From positions 1 through 53,224 of IMG/VR virus record IMGVR_UViG_3300046516_000543: a stretch of 53,224 bases of DNA. One strand, 5' to 3'. This DNA is from a virus. Under the pieces are notes generated by a model, which was not told the DNA's origin, did not search any database, and worked only from the letters and a program-made list of their open reading frames with translations. The position numbers were made by a program, and so were the translations under genes. Below, one piece after another: positions 5,951-13,447 of this stretch; positions within the stretch are counted from its first letter, which is position 1, and each line of letters begins with the position of its first letter.

Positions 5951-7990
5951 ATGACGCCAGCGGCGCAGGCTCTGGCGAACGCCGAAGCGCGGCTCGATCT
6001 CAAGCAACGCTTCCGCATCGAGCGGTCGCGGGCCAAGCGGCTGCTGGCGCGCGCCGACGCCCACACCGAGTGGATGAACGAATGCGTCCCGCAAATGCTG
6101 GACTACGGCAAGGACCAGGATGTCGCCGTCGCCGCCTGTCTGAATATGTGGCGCGACGATTGGGAGGATGAGCATCCCGATGGTGCTGTCGATCCAGGCC
6201 CGCCGCCGCCTGGGTCGGAAAGCAGCAGTTCGGAAAAGCGATTGCAGATCGCGCGCCAACGGCTCGACAAGTTCAACCCGAACCATGAGCCCGGCGGCAG
6301 TCCAACCGGCGGCCAATTTGCGCCAGCGGATGGCGGCGCAGGCGGCGGCAGCGACAAGCCGGACGACGCCGCGCATCTCGATCCGAAGGTGATCCAGGTC
6401 GGCGGCGATGCCTGGAACAAGGCGACGGCGGTGCGGCTGGAGCGCGAGTACCAGACCGCCAAGCCCGCGCTCGATGCGCTGACGGCTAAGTATGCCGGGC
6501 TCGACACCGTGCCGGACATCGCAGCGCCGGGCGAAGACGACGAGGAGGACGGACCGCCGCCCACGCCGGAATCCTGGGACGAGATGGACGACACCAAGCA
6601 ATCGGAGGCGTTCGAAAAATACAAGGACAGCCAACTACCGTCCTACATCGAGAGCGAACAGCAGAGTTGGTACGACAACGGTCAGGCGCTCGACGAGGCC
6701 AAGGTCATCTTGGCCGACGACACCGACAAGGACGACTGGCTGCAGGACGCTATCAAAGAACACCTCGACGACAGCGACACCCGCTTTCCGTTGACCGCCG
6801 AACAGTTGAACAACGTCATCACCGTCGAATACCAGAGCGGTTATGACGGCAAGGGCGATGTCACCATCGACTTTCTCGACAAGTCGATTGCCGGGTATGT
6901 CGCCGAAAACACTGGCGCGAGTGATCTGCAGCAGACCTTGCCCGGCATCGAGCCGGAAGACCTGTCGGCGAAGCTGACCGACAAGATGCGCGAGGAACTG
7001 ACCGAAGCCGTCGAAGCAGCGTTCGACGAAAAAGCCGACAAGCTGCAGAGCGATCTGCCAGCGCCAGACTATCTGGCCGAGAGCGCCGCCGAGTTCATCG
7101 ACGAAGACTGGAATCACAACATGGAGGACAAGCAGAAATTCGAGTGGACAAAAAACAACACCGATCTGCTTGATGATGCCGATGTCGCGACGCCTGTGGG
7201 CGAGGTCACCGGCCTGCCGCAGAAATACGATCCGCTGAACGAGACGACCGGCGGCGATTACAAGCGCACTCAGCAGTTGGCGCGGGCGCTGTCGATCCAG
7301 CGCAGCAAGGAAGTGCTGGCGGCGCGCAATCTGCCGGACCCAGGAACAGCCACCCTGAAGCTGATCGACACCAAGTTGTGGGCGGCCTGGAAGTCTAGCT
7401 CGACCAGTCCGAACGGCCAGTTGCTGCAAGTCGCCAGCGCCGACGAGCTTGGCGGCAGGCTTAATCCGAACACCGGCCGTGGCGGCGCGGTCGTGATCAA
7501 TCGCGACAATATGATCGAGTACGCCAACAGCGAGTTCAAGGACATCGGCGGCTATGTCGGCGTCAAGGCCTACGTCCGCGCCAAGTGGGAAACCACGCAG
7601 TATCTGCTCGACAAGGCGGGCATCGCCGAACTGAAACTCTATCGCGGCATCGTGCTCGAAAAGGACAAGCTCGATCAGGCGGAACGCGAGAAGGCGGCCA
7701 GACTGAAGCAGATGGTCGCCGACCACGCCAAGGTGCCGAACCTCACAGTGGTGCGCAACGGCGCAGCCTCGACCACCACCAATCCGAACATCGCCAACGG
7801 CTGGGGGCAAAGCCAAGGCCGTGTCGTGCTGCGCGCGCAAGTGCCACGCACGGCGGCGCTGTCGATCCCGGCCTACGGCATCAACGTGCAGAGCGAGCAG
7901 GAGGTGGTCGTCACCGGCACCGCCTGGAAGGGCTGGGACGCTTGGCTCGGCAAGGCTCCGAACTTCGATCACGTCGCGATGGCGGCTTGA
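5951..7990 (+). CDS. Putative virion-packaged ADP-ribosyltransferase
   Basis: A 679-residue protein. Residues 38-71 hold a Cys/Trp module (M42-x2-C45 ... C63-x3-W67) also found at the start of the capsid protease in this genome. Residues 108-128 form a Gly/Pro linker (S-P-T-G-G-Q-F). The centre is acidic and helical. The C-terminal 120 residues carry the R-S-E signature of ADP-ribosyltransferases: L-Y564-R565-G, S607-T-T-T, and E649-Q-E651-V-V-V. The ExE form is typical of arginine-modifying enzymes. The position in the head module suggests packaging and injection, as for T4 Alt. The C-terminal fold is a motif-based call; the target and injection are inference. Confidence 0.75.
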   Translation: MTPAAQALANAEARLDLKQRFRIERSRAKRLLARADAHTEWMNECVPQMLDYGKDQDVAVAACLNMWRDDWEDEHPDGAVDPGPPPPGSESSSSEKRLQIARQRLDKFNPNHEPGGSPTGGQFAPADGGAGGGSDKPDDAAHLDPKVIQVGGDAWNKATAVRLEREYQTAKPALDALTAKYAGLDTVPDIAAPGEDDEEDGPPPTPESWDEMDDTKQSEAFEKYKDSQLPSYIESEQQSWYDNGQALDEAKVILADDTDKDDWLQDAIKEHLDDSDTRFPLTAEQLNNVITVEYQSGYDGKGDVTIDFLDKSIAGYVAENTGASDLQQTLPGIEPEDLSAKLTDKMREELTEAVEAAFDEKADKLQSDLPAPDYLAESAAEFIDEDWNHNMEDKQKFEWTKNNTDLLDDADVATPVGEVTGLPQKYDPLNETTGGDYKRTQQLARALSIQRSKEVLAARNLPDPGTATLKLIDTKLWAAWKSSSTSPNGQLLQVASADELGGRLNPNTGRGGAVVINRDNMIEYANSEFKDIGGYVGVKAYVRAKWETTQYLLDKAGIAELKLYRGIVLEKDKLDQAEREKAARLKQMVADHAKVPNLTVVRNGAASTTTNPNIANGWGQSQGRVVLRAQVPRTAALSIPAYGINVQSEQEVVVTGTAWKGWDAWLGKAPNFDHVAMAA

Positions 7991-7992
7991 TC

Positions 7993-9126
7993 ATGGCAAA
8001 CAGCAAGCCCATCGAGGTCGACATTCTCGACATGGAGATGAGCCAGGACTTGCCGTACTGGCTCGATCCGGTCGAACGCTACAAGGGCACGCACGACAAC
8101 GCGCGGCGGCAGAAGCACGAGGCGCACATCGCCGAACTGCAGGCCCAGCAGAAAGCGGAAAACAAAAAGAAGGCTTGGCAGCGGGCACGCGATGAAGCGC
8201 GGCGGCGACTAAGGGGCTTCGATCCATCAGAGCCGCGCGACGAAGCTGGCAGATGGACGGACGGCGGCGGCAGCGACGACGATAGCGGCAGCACCGGATC
8301 GTCATCGCCGCACGCCAAAGACCCGACATCGGCGTCATCGTTGCTGCGTATCAATCCCAAGGTCACGGTCAAAGACGTGATCGCCAGGGTGCCAGGGGCA
8401 GACAAGCAAGTCGCCGAAGCACAAGCCAAAGTGGACGCGGGCACGCCGACCGATAAGCCGGTCAGCCAAGGCGGCTACAAATTGCCGAACGGAAAATGGA
8501 CACCGGAGCGCGCGGCGTTGCATGACCGGATCAGGGCCTCGATCCTCACACCTGAAGTGGTCGCTGCCGCAACACCGAAGCCGGGCGAGCAGCCGGTGCT
8601 GCACATCCTCGGCGGACGCGGCGGCTCCGGGAAGAGTTGGTTCACCGGCCCGAAGGGCACGTTCGACAAGAGCACGTCGCTCTATCTGAACAACGACGAC
8701 ATCAAGGAGCGGCTGGGTTGGAAGGGCTGGAACGCCGGTCTATTGCACGAGGAGTCGAGCACGGTCGGCTCCGAGATCGAAACCGCTGCACGCAAGGCTG
8801 GGCTCAACGTCATCATCGATGCCACGCTGAAAAGCGACACCTCGACCTCTGATCGCATCGCGGCGTACAAGGCGGCGGGCTACCGGGTGGAAGGCCACTA
8901 TATGTACGCCAGCCCGGAGAAAGCCGCCGAACGCGCGCTGCAGCGTTTTGTCAGAGGCAACGCAGAGAACGGCAAGGGGCGGTTTGTCGATCCAGCATAT
9001 TCGATGGCCTCGACGACCAACGAGCACAACTTCGATACCAATCGCAAGAACATGGATGCGTGGGAAGTTTACGACAACAACGTCGATGGCCGCGAGCCGG
9101 TCTTCCACGCGCGCGGCGGCAACTGA
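7993..9126 (+). CDS. Putative virion-associated zeta-toxin-like kinase
   Basis: A 377-residue protein. A basic helical N-terminus (residues 30-75) is followed by F76-D-P-S-E-P-R-D-E-A-G-R-W-T, the kind of Arg-Asp/Gly-Arg-Trp linker seen in many phage head proteins (recalled). The C-terminal domain has a Walker A loop G207-G-R-G-G-S-G-K214-S and a zeta-like strand I-I-D276-A-T-L-K-S. A following V-E-G-H-Y-M-Y-A-S-P-E-K-A-A-E-R-A-L-Q-R segment matches zeta toxins, which phosphorylate UDP-N-acetylglucosamine. No epsilon-type antitoxin gene is adjacent, unlike in true toxin-antitoxin pairs. It starts two bases after the ART gene. The substrate is unknown; virion packaging is inferred. Confidence 0.75.
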   Translation: MANSKPIEVDILDMEMSQDLPYWLDPVERYKGTHDNARRQKHEAHIAELQAQQKAENKKKAWQRARDEARRRLRGFDPSEPRDEAGRWTDGGGSDDDSGSTGSSSPHAKDPTSASSLLRINPKVTVKDVIARVPGADKQVAEAQAKVDAGTPTDKPVSQGGYKLPNGKWTPERAALHDRIRASILTPEVVAAATPKPGEQPVLHILGGRGGSGKSWFTGPKGTFDKSTSLYLNNDDIKERLGWKGWNAGLLHEESSTVGSEIETAARKAGLNVIIDATLKSDTSTSDRIAAYKAAGYRVEGHYMYASPEKAAERALQRFVRGNAENGKGRFVDPAYSMASTTNEHNFDTNRKNMDAWEVYDNNVDGREPVFHARGGN

Positions 9127-9279
9127 TTATTTCTTCGGCTTGGCCTTATCCTGGGCGTCCTTGATCAGCTTGCTGGCGTGATCGACGCCGGGGCCGGTAG
9201 CCTCCCGAAACGGCAGATCGTCATCGAAATGCTCTGGCGGAATCTCATACTTCGGTTTCTGTTTCGGCTCAGTCGTCAT
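9127..9279 (-). CDS. Small hypothetical protein with an internal acidic LPF motif
   Basis: A 50-residue ORF with a Lys/Pro-rich N-terminus, the motif H-F-D-D-D-L-P-F at residues 17-24 and a Lys-rich C-terminal helix. The stop abuts the stop of the convergent kinase gene. The F-D-D-D-L-P-F motif looks like the SSB acidic tip but is internal. It is the last gene of the second minus cluster. Function unknown. Confidence 0.6.
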   Translation of the reverse strand: MTTEPKQKPKYEIPPEHFDDDLPFREATGPGVDHASKLIKDAQDKAKPKK

Positions 9280-9284
9280 GGTAC

Positions 9285-9485
9285 TCACTCGATCTTTTGA
9301 ATGTCCTCCAGCTTAATCTTTTTCTTCAGCAAAAGCTGCAGCAATGCAGCAGCCGTGAACGGGATGCGGCCCTCGTCGAGCGCCCAGCGCCGCGACGTGC
9401 GGGGTCCGACCTTGAACAATTCGCCAAGCCCAAGCTGGCTCAGATTCAGTTTGTCCAGGGCGGCACGATATTGTTTGGCGTTCAT
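9285..9485 (-). CDS. Small helix-turn-helix DNA-binding protein
   Basis: A 66-residue protein with L-N-L-S-Q-L-G-L-G-E-L-F-K-V-G-P-R-T-S-R-R-W, a Cro/XRE-type helix-turn-helix core with a recognition helix ending in R-R-W, followed by a helical Leu/Lys tail. This compact form is common in alphaproteobacterial phages. It could be one of the regulators of the seven-copy operator; nothing here proves that. Confidence 0.7.
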   Translation of the reverse strand: MNAKQYRAALDKLNLSQLGLGELFKVGPRTSRRWALDEGRIPFTAAALLQLLLKKKIKLEDIQKIE

Positions 9486-9709
9486 GCGTCTTCCACTTTT
9501 CTGAGCCGGTTGTCGAGGTGGCCAAGGACATCCTTGACCAGGACGAGATCGCGCTCGATCCGCAACGCGATGTTGCCAAGCACCGTGATGCTGGCCTTCG
9601 TATCGGTGATGTCAGCACGGATCGCGGTGATGTCAGCACGGATCGCGGTCTGCTCGACCTGGATACGTTCCAGCCGGTTGGCGATGAATTCGAGGGTTAC
9701 GTCAGCCAT
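9482..9709 (-). CDS. Coiled-coil hypothetical protein
   Basis: A 75-residue protein predicted to be one long coiled coil. It contains a heptad-like repeat T-A-I-R-A-D-I occurring twice in tandem, encoded by a near-perfect 18-base direct repeat around 9610-9650. It overlaps the HTH gene by four bases. The architecture resembles small phage coiled-coil scaffolds; function unknown. Confidence 0.65.
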   Translation of the reverse strand: MADVTLEFIANRLERIQVEQTAIRADITAIRADITDTKASITVLGNIALRIERDLVLVKDVLGHLDNRLRKVEDA

Positions 9710-9722
9710 GGTGATTCCTTAA

Positions 9723-9908
9723 CTAGGCCATTTTGTCCGAATTTTCAAGCACCGGCTGCGCGTGGTCGAGCGTGATCCGCATCAGGTTGGCGAGATCGCG
9801 CCGTTGGTCGGCAGTCATGTGGGTGCCGTCGCCGAACAGCGCCTTGCAGATCGCCTGCAGCTTGGTGAAGTCGTGCGGCTCGAAAAGGTAGCCGATGGGT
9901 TGGCTCAT
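9723..9908 (-). CDS. Hypothetical protein
   Basis: A 61-residue helical protein (A-I-C-K-A-L-F-G-D-G, D-Q-R-R-D-L-A-N-L-M), starting in an ATGA overlap with the superinfection-immunity gene. No family recognised. Confidence 0.65.
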   Translation of the reverse strand: MSQPIGYLFEPHDFTKLQAICKALFGDGTHMTADQRRDLANLMRITLDHAQPVLENSDKMA

Positions 9909-10192
9909 GCGAGCGTGCCATCTGGGTTGCGCCGCTTGATCGCGGTATTCGCCCAGACCAGCGCGCCAATCCAACCGATGAGTGTCCAGCCCAGGCCAAT
10001 GTTCAGCGTCAAGATCGCTAATGTTTGATGGTGGCCACGCCGCCACGCGACGATGGATGGCAAAGCGTAGAAAGCGGCCATCACGATGAGCATGGTCAGG
10101 GCGCTTTCGAAATCTTTACCGCTTGCTGCTTCGGCGAATGCAGGGGTGGCCGCCAAGCTGGCGATGATCGTCAAGCAAAACAGTTTCTTCAT
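9905..10192 (-). CDS. Superinfection immunity membrane protein (Imm-like)
   Basis: A 95-residue protein. The N-terminal 20 residues form a signal peptide (hydrophobic core, A-F-A-E cleavage region). Two transmembrane helices follow, with the family pattern L-P-S-I-V-A-W-R-R-G-H-H and L-N-I-G-L-G-W-T-L-I-G-W-I-G-A-L-V-W-A of the Imm_superinfect family, named for T4 Imm, which blocks DNA entry of related phages. Expected in the inner membrane. It belongs to the operon read from promoter copy 2. Family call is strong; the phage it excludes is unknown. Confidence 0.85.
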   Translation of the reverse strand: MKKLFCLTIIASLAATPAFAEAASGKDFESALTMLIVMAAFYALPSIVAWRRGHHQTLAILTLNIGLGWTLIGWIGALVWANTAIKRRNPDGTLA

Positions 10193-10195
10193 TTT

Positions 10196-10720
10196 TCAGG
10201 CGACTCCTTTTTTGCGGTTGTTCGTTTCGGTGATCGCGGCCTCGATCTGGCTACGGTAGTAGTTGCGGCCTTCGGTGATCGTCATCCACCGCCATTCCGG
10301 GTTGGACCGGCGCGGCCCGATGCGATGCACGGCGAAGCTCAGCTTCAGCGCATTGGCCAGCGCCATGAACTTGTCGCCCGGCTCGCGCGCCTCGTCCTTC
10401 TGGATGCGGGCATTGACCCGCTTGATCGCTTTGAGCATCCGCTGGAGCTTGCGCTCGCTCATCGAATAGACGTTGCGGTACTCGACATCGTTGCCGATGA
10501 AGCTCGACTCGGTGCTGTCGCAGGCGAAGCCGTACATGCCAAGTCCGTCGAGGCAGAGATCGATCAGATGCTTCGGCGTGCCTTCGCCGTAGAAACTTTC
10601 GCCGTCGCTGGAGCAGCCCAGCGGCATATCGCGGCCGGGCTCGCGGCGCACCACATGCACTTCGACGTAGTCGGTGCCGCTGCTGTTGGTGCGGTCGATC
10701 ATTAAGCCGTATTCGTTCAT
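10196..10720 (-). CDS. Hypothetical protein
   Basis: A 174-residue protein coupled by an ATGA overlap to the upstream LPD29 gene. It has a beta-rich first half and a basic helical segment (S-E-R-K-L-Q-R-M-L-K-A-I-K-R-V-N-A-R). A Trp/Tyr-rich end (E-W-R-W-M-T-I-T-E-G-R-N-Y-Y-R) follows. The pairing with an LPD29 protein suggests a shared early function. No family recognised. Confidence 0.65.
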   Translation of the reverse strand: MNEYGLMIDRTNSSGTDYVEVHVVRREPGRDMPLGCSSDGESFYGEGTPKHLIDLCLDGLGMYGFACDSTESSFIGNDVEYRNVYSMSERKLQRMLKAIKRVNARIQKDEAREPGDKFMALANALKLSFAVHRIGPRRSNPEWRWMTITEGRNYYRSQIEAAITETNNRKKGVA

Positions 10721-11280
10721 GCGTAGTCCTCCTTCTTCATTTCGCGGCCGATCAGGTTGGCGAGGTAGTCGCCAGCGTTCGGCACCTTGATGTCCCAGCC
10801 GACGAAAGCCTCGTCGCCGCTGATCTTGATTTCTGGCACCTCCATGCCGTAGTCGGCGCAGACCTTCTTCACCATCTCGGTGTAGGCGGGCACCGACCAT
10901 TTCTTGGTGCAGAACACGTAGTCGGCACCGAACCGCACCCGCTTGGCTTCTGGCGACGGCGCGGGTTCGTCATAGGACGAGTAGACGCCCTTGGAGCCTT
11001 CGGTGCCGGGCGACGACGCGGCGCTGACCGAACCGTCCGGCATCAGCCATTCGTCGGTCGAGTAAGCCATGTCGATCATGCCGTCGAACCCGCCGCTGCA
11101 GTAGCCGCCAGCGACCGCCTTGACTGCCTTCTCGGCCGGGCCATCGGTCCAGCCCACATCGATGGACGCGCCACCGGAATAGACACTGGAGCGCACCGAG
11201 AACTTGACGCCTGGGAACGACTTTTTCAGCGCGGCCCGGATCAACTTCGCCGTCGCGGCGCATGAGAGATATTCAGCCAT
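10717..11280 (-). CDS. LPD29-domain protein
   Basis: A 187-residue protein whose N-terminal 70 residues match the LPD29 pattern: A-K-L-I-R-A-A-L-K-K-S-F-P-G-V-K-F-S-V-R-S, Y-S-G-G-A-S-I-D-V-G-W-T-D-G-P, and F-D-G-M-I-D-M. LPD domains were named from large polyvalent proteins of phages and conjugative elements. The biochemical role is not known. AGGAGG lies 9 bases before the ATG. The domain call is from memory of the consensus. Confidence 0.75.
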   Translation of the reverse strand: MAEYLSCAATAKLIRAALKKSFPGVKFSVRSSVYSGGASIDVGWTDGPAEKAVKAVAGGYCSGGFDGMIDMAYSTDEWLMPDGSVSAASSPGTEGSKGVYSSYDEPAPSPEAKRVRFGADYVFCTKKWSVPAYTEMVKKVCADYGMEVPEIKISGDEAFVGWDIKVPNAGDYLANLIGREMKKEDYA

Positions 11281-11294
11281 TGGTTTTTGTCCTC

Positions 11295-11738
11295 CTATTT
11301 CGTTTCGGCAAAAGCCTTGTGGGCCTCGGCGAGGCCAACATTCAGCGGATCGCCAGGATTGCGGGCGCTGTCGTAGGCGACCTTGGCGGCGACCCACTTG
11401 TTCATGATGGCGCGGCCGACTTCCGGCACCGCTGCGCCGAACTTGTCCTGCCAAGCCTTGGCTTCCGCGCCGCTGCTGTACTGGCTTAGGCCGGACCAAG
11501 TGCAGTGGCCGTCCTCGTTGAGGTACATCGCGCCGCCGAATTCGGAGTAGGTCGAGGCCTTCGGCTTGTTCCAGACGTTGCCCCGCTTGGGGTTGGTGGT
11601 CTGCGAGACGAACCGAAAACCTTTCTTCGGCTTGAACTCCAGCCAGTAGCGGATCGAGCAGCGCAGCCGGAACCCGTATGGATAGTCGGCGACCACGTAG
11701 GCCGTTTCCGGGGAGACGTGGCCAAACAAAAGCGTCAT
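11295..11738 (-). CDS. Conserved phage hypothetical protein
   Basis: A 147-residue protein with D-Y-P-Y-G-F-R-L-R-C-S-I-R-Y-W-L-E and G-F-R-F-V-S-Q-T-T-N-P-K, then N-K-P-K-A-S-T-Y, a pattern seen in many phage hypotheticals of unknown function. It is the first gene after promoter copy 2. The ATG at 11738 is chosen over a TTG at 11741. The leader contains an AGGAAAGGAA purine run. Confidence 0.7.
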   Translation of the reverse strand: MTLLFGHVSPETAYVVADYPYGFRLRCSIRYWLEFKPKKGFRFVSQTTNPKRGNVWNKPKASTYSEFGGAMYLNEDGHCTWSGLSQYSSGAEAKAWQDKFGAAVPEVGRAIMNKWVAAKVAYDSARNPGDPLNVGLAEAHKAFAETK

Positions 11739-11771
11739 CAAATCGTTTCCTTTCCTGTTTCCTACAGACTA

Positions 11772-11800
11772 TAGATAGGTCGTTTTGGCCTATACGTCAA
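11772..11800 (-). promoter_or_regulatory. Regulon promoter/operator copy 2
   Basis: Minus-strand TTGACG (11795-11800), 17-bp spacer, -10 TATCTA (11772-11777). The left arm TATAGGCC is intact; the right arm is GACCTATC. It drives the 11738-to-9127 operon. Confidence 0.8.
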
Positions 11801-11809
11801 GAAGACGTA

Positions 11810-12334
11810 TCAAGTATTTTTGGCGAGGTTGGCTGTGGCTCTAGCCAGCAGCGTCGGGTGGCCGTGGCCCAGGACCGCGAGCTTTTTGGTCATTTCGCTC
11901 AGGTATCTCTTGGCGAAGGCCGGATTGGCCGCGACGGCGAGCCCGATGTTGCTGGAGTTGTCGACCATGTCGGCGAGCTTGATCGAGGCCCCTGTGGGGC
12001 TCGTGGCGGCGACGTGGGCGACGTAGGCGGCAAACCGCAGCGGTCTATTGCCCGGCACCTTTTCGATCTTCGGGTCGGTCACCTCGGCGACCAAGGCGGC
12101 GACGGCGGGACCGAACTCGGCCTCGATCATCGCGGCGGTGATCTCGGTGTCCTCGACCACGTCATGGAGGTAGGCGGCGGCGATCACCTCGGCCGGGAAG
12201 CCGAGATTGGCGAGCGTCGCAGCAACACGCTTGGGATGCTCGATGTAGGGCTCGCCCGTGTACTTTCTGAAGACCCCGGCGTGCGCCTTGGTGGCGAACG
12301 CGAGGGCCTTCTCGACAAGGGTGGCGGGAAACAC
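11810..12334 (-). CDS. HD-domain phosphohydrolase, MESH1/RelA-SpoT hydrolase-like
   Basis: A 174-residue protein from a GTG start with AAAGGAG 8 bases upstream. It carries the HD-hydrolase signature of MESH1 and SpoT: R23-K-Y-T-G-E-P-Y-I-E-H33-P, L-H57-D58-V-V-E61-D62-T, and K119-L-A-D122-M-V-D-N. These residues bind the manganese ion and remove pyrophosphate from (p)ppGpp in the characterised enzymes. It lacks synthetase, TGS and ACT domains. It sits alone between promoter copies 3 and 2, so it appears to be separately regulated. Probable role: cleaving host alarmones during infection; related nucleotide substrates are possible. Confidence 0.85.
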   Translation of the reverse strand: MFPATLVEKALAFATKAHAGVFRKYTGEPYIEHPKRVAATLANLGFPAEVIAAAYLHDVVEDTEITAAMIEAEFGPAVAALVAEVTDPKIEKVPGNRPLRFAAYVAHVAATSPTGASIKLADMVDNSSNIGLAVAANPAFAKRYLSEMTKKLAVLGHGHPTLLARATANLAKNT

Positions 12335-12358
12335 TTTTTGGCTCCTTTCTACACTCCA

Positions 12359-12387
12359 TATATAGGCCGAAACGGCCTATACGTCAA
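12359..12387 (-). promoter_or_regulatory. Regulon promoter/operator copy 3
   Basis: Minus-strand TTGACG (12382-12387), 17-bp spacer, TATATA (12359-12364). The palindrome is perfect here (TATAGGCC-GTTTC-GGCCTATA). It drives the HD-hydrolase gene 25 bases downstream. Confidence 0.87.
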
Positions 12388-12407
12388 TGGGTCATAAGTA
12401 CCTCAAT

Positions 12408-12608
12408 TCATGAGGCTTTTAGCGGTCGGCAGGCGTAGCCGACATCGCGCGGGGCGATGTTGTGTTTCTTGGCGTAGGACATGATGCAGAACCAAGTGGC
12501 CTTCGGGCCGCTGGCGCATATCCACTCTTCGGACGGCACCCGGCCAAGGTTGTCGTTCAGGACAACCCGCTGGCTGTTCTCCGGGGTGATGGCGGCAAAC
12601 GATGTCAT
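12408..12608 (-). CDS. Hypothetical protein
   Basis: A 66-residue protein, ATGA-coupled to the upstream gene. It includes E-W-I-C-A-S-G-P-K-A-T-W-F-C-I-M-S-Y-A and ends in Y-A-C-R-P-L. The three cysteines do not form a clear zinc site. No family recognised. Confidence 0.6.
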   Translation of the reverse strand: MTSFAAITPENSQRVVLNDNLGRVPSEEWICASGPKATWFCIMSYAKKHNIAPRDVGYACRPLKAS

Positions 12609-13225
12609 GCGATCTCCTCGATGCGCGCGCCTTCCAGTTGCTTGGCGGTGATCCGGCACAGCATCCCGTTGTCGGCGCGGAACACGGTGCTGGGAGTCTT
12701 GTTGCCGCGAACTCTGGCGCGGTCGACGGTGAAGGCCTGCTGCATGATGCCGCCGAACGATAAGGCCTCCGGTAGCGTCACCTTGGTGCCGGGCTTCAGC
12801 TTCCGCTTCAGCGCCTTGATGGCGGCCACGCGCGCGCTGCGGGCGCGGTATTCGGTGGCAGAGCGCAGGCTGGAGTATTCGGGCTGCGGGCCAATCGGAT
12901 CGCGCAATGCAGAGCACTGGGCGATGATCGACAGCGGTGCTTCCAGGCCATACGGCCCCATCGTCTCGGTCATGTCCTTGTAGCCGAAGTTGTACTGGCC
13001 TCGTGACGACTTGATCGCGATCACGGCCAGCGTGCGGATGGTGCCATCAGCATCGGGCACGTAGACATCGCTGTCGGGCTCGTGAACCTTGACGACCATG
13101 AACACCGCTTCGCGGGTCGCGGTCGCGGCCACCAACTTCTCGGCGCAGAACTTCTCGCCGAATTCGCGCTTGATCGTATCGACGGCCTTCATGCCGACCG
13201 GCTTGTGAAAAAACGTCCAGCCCAT
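12605..13225 (-). CDS. DUF6927-like protein
   Basis: A 206-residue protein beginning M-G-W-T-F-F, with F-G-Y-K-D-M-T-E-T-M-G-P-Y in the middle and K-L-K-P-G-T-K-V-T-L later. This order matches the DUF6927 group found in phages and plasmids as I remember it. Function unknown. It is coupled by TGATG to the upstream gene and belongs to the operon from promoter copy 4. Confidence 0.7.
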   Translation of the reverse strand: MGWTFFHKPVGMKAVDTIKREFGEKFCAEKLVAATATREAVFMVVKVHEPDSDVYVPDADGTIRTLAVIAIKSSRGQYNFGYKDMTETMGPYGLEAPLSIIAQCSALRDPIGPQPEYSSLRSATEYRARSARVAAIKALKRKLKPGTKVTLPEALSFGGIMQQAFTVDRARVRGNKTPSTVFRADNGMLCRITAKQLEGARIEEIA

Positions 13226-13416
13226 CAGATGCTCTCCTTCACTCCAGGGAACGCGGCGGCAACTGCCCGCAGTTCCGGCCCAGATTTTCCTTCCGCCACG
13301 GCGGCTTCCATCACCTTGTAGAGCGCCGGGATTGACATCATCGGGATTTGCAGTCGGTAGATCGCGCTCTGAATTTTCGCGGCGGTCAGCTTCTGCTCTT
13401 TCGTCTGTCTAGCCAT
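13225..13416 (-). CDS. Hypothetical protein
   Basis: A 63-residue, mostly helical protein with a basic N-terminus (A-R-Q-T-K-E-Q-K). GGAAAG precedes the ATG. No family recognised. Confidence 0.65.
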   Translation of the reverse strand: MARQTKEQKLTAAKIQSAIYRLQIPMMSIPALYKVMEAAVAEGKSGPELRAVAAAFPGVKESI

Positions 13417-13447
13417 TCGAGTTTTCCTTTCCGTTGGTTGATCCGGC

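Noticed and set aside
7993-9126. A zeta toxin of a toxin-antitoxin pair
   Set aside because: No epsilon-like antitoxin gene is adjacent, and the protein has a long N-terminal region and linker typical of virion proteins. A packaged effector fits better.
9127-9279. SSB gene fragment based on F-D-D-D-L-P-F
   Set aside because: The motif is internal and followed by 26 residues, so it is reported only as a resemblance.
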